From: an uncultured Clostridia bacterium
GTDB taxonomy: Bacteria > Bacillota > Clostridia > Oscillospirales > Oscillospiraceae
Assembly: GCA_945613045.1 (NCBI GenBank)
Contig: CALZAG010000073.1
Span: 1-7,933, forward strand
Direction: 5' to 3'
DNA: 7,933 bases
In this document: positions 5,189-7,933 of the stretch, piece by piece
How positions within the stretch are numbered: the first letter of the stretch is position 1
Layout of the letters: each line of letters begins with the position of its first letter
The notes under the pieces: generated by a model
What the model was told of the DNA's origin: nothing
Seen by the model: the letters and a program-made list of their open reading frames with translations, nothing else
Database searches by the model: none
Position numbers and translations under genes: made by a program

Positions 5189-6430
5189 TTACATATCGGG
5201 GTACAGCGGGAAGCGCTCACAAAGGGAAACGACCTGATCTTTGACCTCGCTTACCGCGCTCTCGCCCTCTTTGATTAGGCGGACGATCATGCCGCCGATC
5301 TCGGCCATTTCGGCCTCCTTCATGCCGCGGGTGGTAACGGCGGGAGTGCCGAAGCGCATTCCGCTGGTGAGCTTGACCGGCTGCGTGTCAAAGGGTATCG
5401 CGTTCTTGTTTGCGGTGATATGAGCCATGTCCAGAAGCTCCTGGACCTCCATGCCGGTGCGTCCGAGGGTCATCGTATCAGCAAGCATAAGGTGGTTGTC
5501 CGTACCGCCGGATACAAGGCGTATGCCGCCCTTGCTCAGAGTATCCGCCAGAACTGCGGCGTTTTTCACTACCTGCTTCTGATAGGTCCTGAATTCCTCG
5601 CTCATGGCCTCCTTGAAGCATACGGCCTTGCCCGCGATGATGTGCATGAGCGGGCCGCCCTGAGTTCCCGGGAACACGCCGCTGTTTATCTTCTTTTTCA
5701 GCTCGTCCTTGCAGAGTATGATAGCGCCGCGGGGGCCGCGGAGGGTCTTATGTGTAGTGCTGGTAACGACGTCCGCATACGGCACGGGACTGGGGTGAAC
5801 GCCGGCGGCGACAAGACCGCCTATATGGGCCATATCGACCATGAGGTACGCCCCGACCTCATCGGCTATCTCACGCATCTTCTTGAAGTCGATGAAGCGC
5901 GGGTACGCGCTCGCGCCCGCAATGATAAGCTTCGGCTTGCATTCGCCGGCCGCCTGCATGGCTTTTTCATAGTCGATGGTCTCCGTTTCGGGATCGACTC
6001 CGTAGAAGCAGGCATTGAAGTATTTACCGGAGATTGACGCTTTTGAACCGTGTGTCAGGTGGCCGCCATGGCTGAGGTCCATGCCGAGGATGGTATCGCC
6101 CGGCTTTAAAAGCGCAAGATACACCGCAACATTCGCCTGTGAGCCGGAATGAGGCTGGACATTGGCGTGCTCGGCTCCGAAAAGCGCCTTTGCCCTGTCG
6201 ATGGCAAGCTGTTCGACCACGTCGACGTACTCACATCCGCCGTAATACCTCGCGCCGGGATAGCCTTCAGCGTACTTGTTTGTCAGATGACTTCCCATAG
6301 CCTCCATGACGGCGCGGCTTGTGAAGTTTTCGGATGCAATAAGCTCAATGTGATCGCGCTGACGCTGCAGCTCCCCCTCCATCGCTCCGTAAAGCTCGGG
6401 GTCACGGCTTTTTATAATGTCGTAGCTCAT
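5189..6430 (-). CDS. glyA: serine hydroxymethyltransferase
   Basis: This is a cytoplasmic PLP enzyme that converts serine and tetrahydrofolate to glycine and 5,10-methylene-tetrahydrofolate, the main supply of one-carbon units. Motifs are IELIASENF (28-36), NKYAEGYPGARYYGG (51-65), HSGSQAN (94-100), DLSHGGHLTHG (118-128), DMAHIGGL (199-206) and the PLP-lysine block TSTTHKTLRGPRG with K228 (codon 5747-5749). GTQGGP and SGMRFGTPA follow near the C terminus. The start chosen is the ATG at 6430-6428, giving 413 residues. The in-frame ATG at 6442 overlaps the GGAGG ribosome binding site and so cannot be the main start. Length and motifs are normal. The gene is convergent with ilvA-ridA and divergent from the EEP gene, and appears monocistronic. 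The predicted leader is only about 25 bases, so no glycine or folate riboswitch fits. Confidence 0.98.
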   Translation of the reverse strand: MSYDIIKSRDPELYGAMEGELQRQRDHIELIASENFTSRAVMEAMGSHLTNKYAEGYPGARYYGGCEYVDVVEQLAIDRAKALFGAEHANVQPHSGSQANVAVYLALLKPGDTILGMDLSHGGHLTHGSKASISGKYFNACFYGVDPETETIDYEKAMQAAGECKPKLIIAGASAYPRFIDFKKMREIADEVGAYLMVDMAHIGGLVAAGVHPSPVPYADVVTSTTHKTLRGPRGAIILCKDELKKKINSGVFPGTQGGPLMHIIAGKAVCFKEAMSEEFRTYQKQVVKNAAVLADTLSKGGIRLVSGGTDNHLMLADTMTLGRTGMEVQELLDMAHITANKNAIPFDTQPVKLTSGMRFGTPAVTTRGMKEAEMAEIGGMIVRLIKEGESAVSEVKDQVVSLCERFPLYPDM

Positions 6431-6435
6431 ATCTG

Positions 6436-6440
6436 CCTCC
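6436..6440 (-). promoter_or_regulatory. ribosome binding site that decides the glyA start
   Basis: On the minus strand GGAGG lies five bases before the ATG at 6430. The earlier in-frame ATG (6442-6440) shares its G with this site, so translation should begin at 6430. Confidence 0.88.
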
Positions 6441-6461
6441 ATATATGGTGATTTCTTTTGA

Positions 6462-6490
6462 ATTATACGCTAAATGCCGCTCTATCGCAA
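6462..6490 (-). promoter_or_regulatory. sigma-A-type promoter of glyA
   Basis: On the minus strand TTGCGA (6490-6485) and a perfect TATAAT (6467-6462) are separated by 17 bases. A run of eight T on the same strand (plus-strand A run 6494-6501) sits just upstream of the -35, where an UP-like element would be. The expected start is near 6455. Confidence 0.82.
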
Positions 6491-6530
6491 GCCAAAAAAA
6501 ACACATTTCAGCCAATTATCACACATCTGG
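6491..6530. repeat. two imperfect 20-base direct repeats between divergent promoters
   Basis: Bases 6491-6510 and 6511-6530 align without gaps at 13 of 20 positions, sharing GCCAA at the start and ACACAT in the middle. They fill much of the space between the glyA -35 (6485-6490) and the EEP-operon -35 (6541-6546). They may be paired binding sites for a regulator or may be chance in an A-rich spacer. Confidence 0.35.
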
Positions 6531-6540
6531 GCGAAAAATC

Positions 6541-6569
6541 TTGAATAGAGAGTTTTGCTGTGTTAATAT
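6541..6569 (+). promoter_or_regulatory. promoter of the EEP-SGNH operon
   Basis: TTGAAT (6541-6546) and TAATAT (6564-6569) are separated by exactly 17 bases, and TG at 6561-6562 makes an extended -10. An overlapping TATACT (6567-6572) is a weaker alternative -10. The predicted start near 6576 leaves a leader of about 16 bases that holds the ribosome binding site. Confidence 0.75.
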
Positions 6570-6577
6570 ACTTGGGT

Positions 6578-6586
6578 GAGGTGAGG
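6578..6586 (+). promoter_or_regulatory. doubled ribosome binding site of the EEP gene
   Basis: GAGGTGAGG carries two overlapping-register GAGG cores, five and ten bases before the ATG at 6592. Either could be used; both support this start. Confidence 0.75.
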
Positions 6587-6591
6587 CTCAA

Positions 6592-7668
6592 ATGGTAAAA
6601 AAGGTTTTCAAAATTGTTCTTATTGTTCTCGGCGCCGTGCTTCTGCTGGCCGCCGGGCTTATTCTTTGGCTTTCGGTCTGTGAGTTCAAGCCTGCCGATG
6701 TTACGGACGTCAAGGTCGAAAGCAACTCTCAGGTAGGCGAGTTTTCGCCCTTCCTCGATCAGGAACTGACCGTTATAAGCTGGAATATAGGCTACGCCGG
6801 CCTCGGAAAGGATTCCGATTTCTTTATGGACGGCGGCGAGAATGTTTCCTCCGCCGATCAGGACACCGTCACCGCGTCTCTGCTCGGCATATACAAGCAG
6901 CTTTACACCGGCGACAATCAGGCGGGCATTTATATGCTTCAGGAAGTTGATAAGAACTCAGCCCGTACATACGGCATGGATGAGAGCGACTGTCTTGGCA
7001 TCTACAACAGCACCTACGCGCTCAATTACTCCTGCCCCTTTGTGCCCTACCCCCTGCCGCCCATAGGCAGAGTTAACAGCGGTCTTCTGACCACCACCAT
7101 GTATGACATCGATTCGTCCGAGCGCATATCCCTGCCCTGCCCATTTGACTGGCCCGTAAGCACCGCAAACCTCAAGCGCTGCCTGCTTGTGAGCTATCTG
7201 CCCATCGAGGGCAGCAGCAGTAAGCTCGTGATCGTCAACCTCCATCTCGAGGCCTATGACGACGGCGAGGGCAAGATCGCACAGACAAAGCAGCTTCGCG
7301 AGTTCATTCAGTCAGAATACGAAAAGGGCAACTACGTCATTGCCGGCGGCGACTTCAATCAGGTCTTCCCCGGCGGTATTGAAAAATACCCCAACGAACA
7401 CCCCGAGCTTTGGGAACCAGGCATCATCACCGAAGACATCATGCCTGAGGGCTGGTCGCTTGCCTACGACCTTGAGACTCCGAGCTGCCGCCTCCTCAAC
7501 CAGCCCTATGATCCCGAGGATATTGAGAATACTCAGTACTATGTGATCGACGGCTTTATCATCTCACCCAATGTTGAGCTTATCTCGGTCGAGACTCTCG
7601 ACGCCGGCTTTGAGTTTGCCGACCACAATCCCGTACAGCTCAAGGTCAAGCTCATTTCCGCAGTTTAA
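6592..7668 (+). CDS. membrane-anchored endonuclease/exonuclease/phosphatase (EEP) family protein
   Basis: This protein of 358 residues has a Lys-rich N terminus and one membrane segment (about 6-29), so the catalytic domain should face outside. The DNase I-like fold is shown by its ordered active-site motifs: ISWNIGYAG (N65), LQEVD (E118, metal ligand), VNLHLEAYD (H218), GGDFNQ (D254, N256), VIDGFI (D320) and FADHNP (D344, H345). All expected catalytic and metal-binding residues are present, so it is probably an active Mg-dependent phosphodiesterase or phosphatase. The substrate cannot be read from the sequence: nucleic acid, phospholipid/sphingomyelin or inositol phosphate are all possible in this superfamily. 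Five cysteines lie in the outer domain. It has its own promoter, divergent from glyA, and is followed after 15 bases by an anchored SGNH hydrolase in the same operon. Confidence 0.9.
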   Translation: MVKKVFKIVLIVLGAVLLLAAGLILWLSVCEFKPADVTDVKVESNSQVGEFSPFLDQELTVISWNIGYAGLGKDSDFFMDGGENVSSADQDTVTASLLGIYKQLYTGDNQAGIYMLQEVDKNSARTYGMDESDCLGIYNSTYALNYSCPFVPYPLPPIGRVNSGLLTTTMYDIDSSERISLPCPFDWPVSTANLKRCLLVSYLPIEGSSSKLVIVNLHLEAYDDGEGKIAQTKQLREFIQSEYEKGNYVIAGGDFNQVFPGGIEKYPNEHPELWEPGIITEDIMPEGWSLAYDLETPSCRLLNQPYDPEDIENTQYYVIDGFIISPNVELISVETLDAGFEFADHNPVQLKVKLISAV

Positions 7669-7672
7669 GCAT

Positions 7673-7677
7673 AGGAG
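7673..7677 (+). promoter_or_regulatory. ribosome binding site of the SGNH gene
   Basis: AGGAG lies six bases before the ATG at 7684 and five bases after the stop of the EEP gene. It marks the second gene of the operon. Confidence 0.85.
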
Positions 7678-7683
7678 AATATC

Positions 7684-7933
7684 ATGCGAAATAAAACAAT
7701 CCCATTTCTGATAATCATAATACTCGTTCTTGTACTGATCGCCGTAATAAGCATACGTTTGGGAAACAACGACACCCCTTCAGCATCTGATCCCGACAAT
7801 GGATCCGCACCGCAGGAAAGCACCGTTCCCGCAACTCCTACGCCGACGCCTCCTCCCGAGTTCGTCGCGGCTCCGGAGGGCTACTTCAAGGACGCCCTGC
7901 TCATCGGCGACTCCCGCACCGTCGGTATACAGA
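7684..7933 (+). CDS. membrane-anchored SGNH/GDSL-type hydrolase, N-terminal part (runs off the right edge)
   Basis: The first 83 residues are visible. MRNKTIP is followed by a strongly hydrophobic membrane anchor (about 7-25) and then a low-complexity Ser/Pro/Thr spacer (about 31-60, ending TPTPTPPPEF), typical of a domain held outside the membrane through the cell wall. The enzyme domain starts with YFKDALLIGDSRTVG, the block I of SGNH/GDSL hydrolases with GDS at 75-77 and S77 as predicted nucleophile. Family members are esterases, lipases or acetyl-/acyltransferase-related enzymes acting on lipids, glycans or peptidoglycan; the remaining catalytic Asp and His lie off the window. It is translated from the same message as the EEP gene, so the two surface enzymes may act on related envelope or extracellular substrates. 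The start is set by AGGAG six bases upstream. Confidence 0.88.
   Translation, partial: MRNKTIPFLIIIILVLVLIAVISIRLGNNDTPSASDPDNGSAPQESTVPATPTPTPPPEFVAAPEGYFKDALLIGDSRTVGIQ

Noticed and set aside
5167..5191. Two small inverted repeats (TTGTA-CA-TACAA and TAACG-GT-CGTTA) at the 3' end of glyA
   Set aside because: They have five-base arms with two-base spacers, which cannot form RNA hairpins, and the second overlaps the glyA stop codon. They are probably chance.
5420..6037. 205-residue open frame on the plus strand inside glyA
   Set aside because: It is antisense to glyA, whose motifs and length are unambiguous. The frame has no ribosome binding site and no family resemblance.
6430..6442. Upstream ATG of glyA adding MEAD to the N terminus
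   Set aside because: That ATG overlaps the GGAGG used by the downstream ATG, and known enzymes begin close to the downstream start.
6431..6591. Possible glycine or folate riboswitch in front of glyA
   Set aside because: The well-spaced promoter starts transcription about 25 bases before the ATG, leaving no room for an aptamer.
1..7933. Mobile element, CRISPR array, phage or defence island
   Set aside because: No transposase, integrase, terminal repeats, spaced repeats or restriction/defence genes were seen; codon use looks uniform and all genes are intact apart from the two cut by the window edges.

Overview
The window looks like ordinary chromosome of a mid-to-high-GC anaerobic Clostridia member, most likely a gut Oscillospirales/Ruminococcaceae-type organism. 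The signs are an [FeFe] hydrogenase, strong GAGG/GGAGG ribosome binding sites, AT-rich sigma-A-like promoters between GC-rich genes, a lipoprotein with RsiV/PdaC-like domains, and a membrane-anchored nuclease-fold/SGNH pair. This placement is inference from gene content and composition. No mobile element, CRISPR array, tRNA or rRNA was seen, and no gene-free stretch exceeds about 200 bases.

Layout: (1) bases 2-730 hold the C-terminal part of an [FeFe] hydrogenase catalytic subunit, followed by a strong terminator. (2) 923-3055 is a large acidic lipoprotein with its own extended -10 promoter. (3) 3136-3324 is a 62-residue conserved-looking small protein between two hairpins. (4) 3476-5077 is a two-gene operon, threonine ammonia-lyase (ilvA) plus the imine deaminase ridA, ending in a perfect 19-bp hairpin shared with the convergent gene. 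(5) 5189-6430 on the minus strand is serine hydroxymethyltransferase (glyA). (6) A divergent intergenic region of about 160 bases carries promoters for glyA and for the next operon. (7) 6592-7933 (running off the right edge) encodes a membrane-anchored endonuclease/exonuclease/phosphatase-fold protein, then a membrane-anchored SGNH/GDSL hydrolase.

How the genes fit together: IlvA releases reactive enamine/imine intermediates from threonine or serine, RidA hydrolyses them, and GlyA is a PLP enzyme that such intermediates are known to damage in enteric bacteria. The three genes therefore form a plausible amino-acid catabolism and damage-control neighbourhood. The lipoprotein and the last operon concern the cell surface. 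The hydrogenase disposes of electrons during fermentation and is probably functionally separate from the rest. I see no clear novel defence or mobile system. The least explained items are the multidomain lipoprotein, the 62-residue protein and the anchored hydrolase pair.
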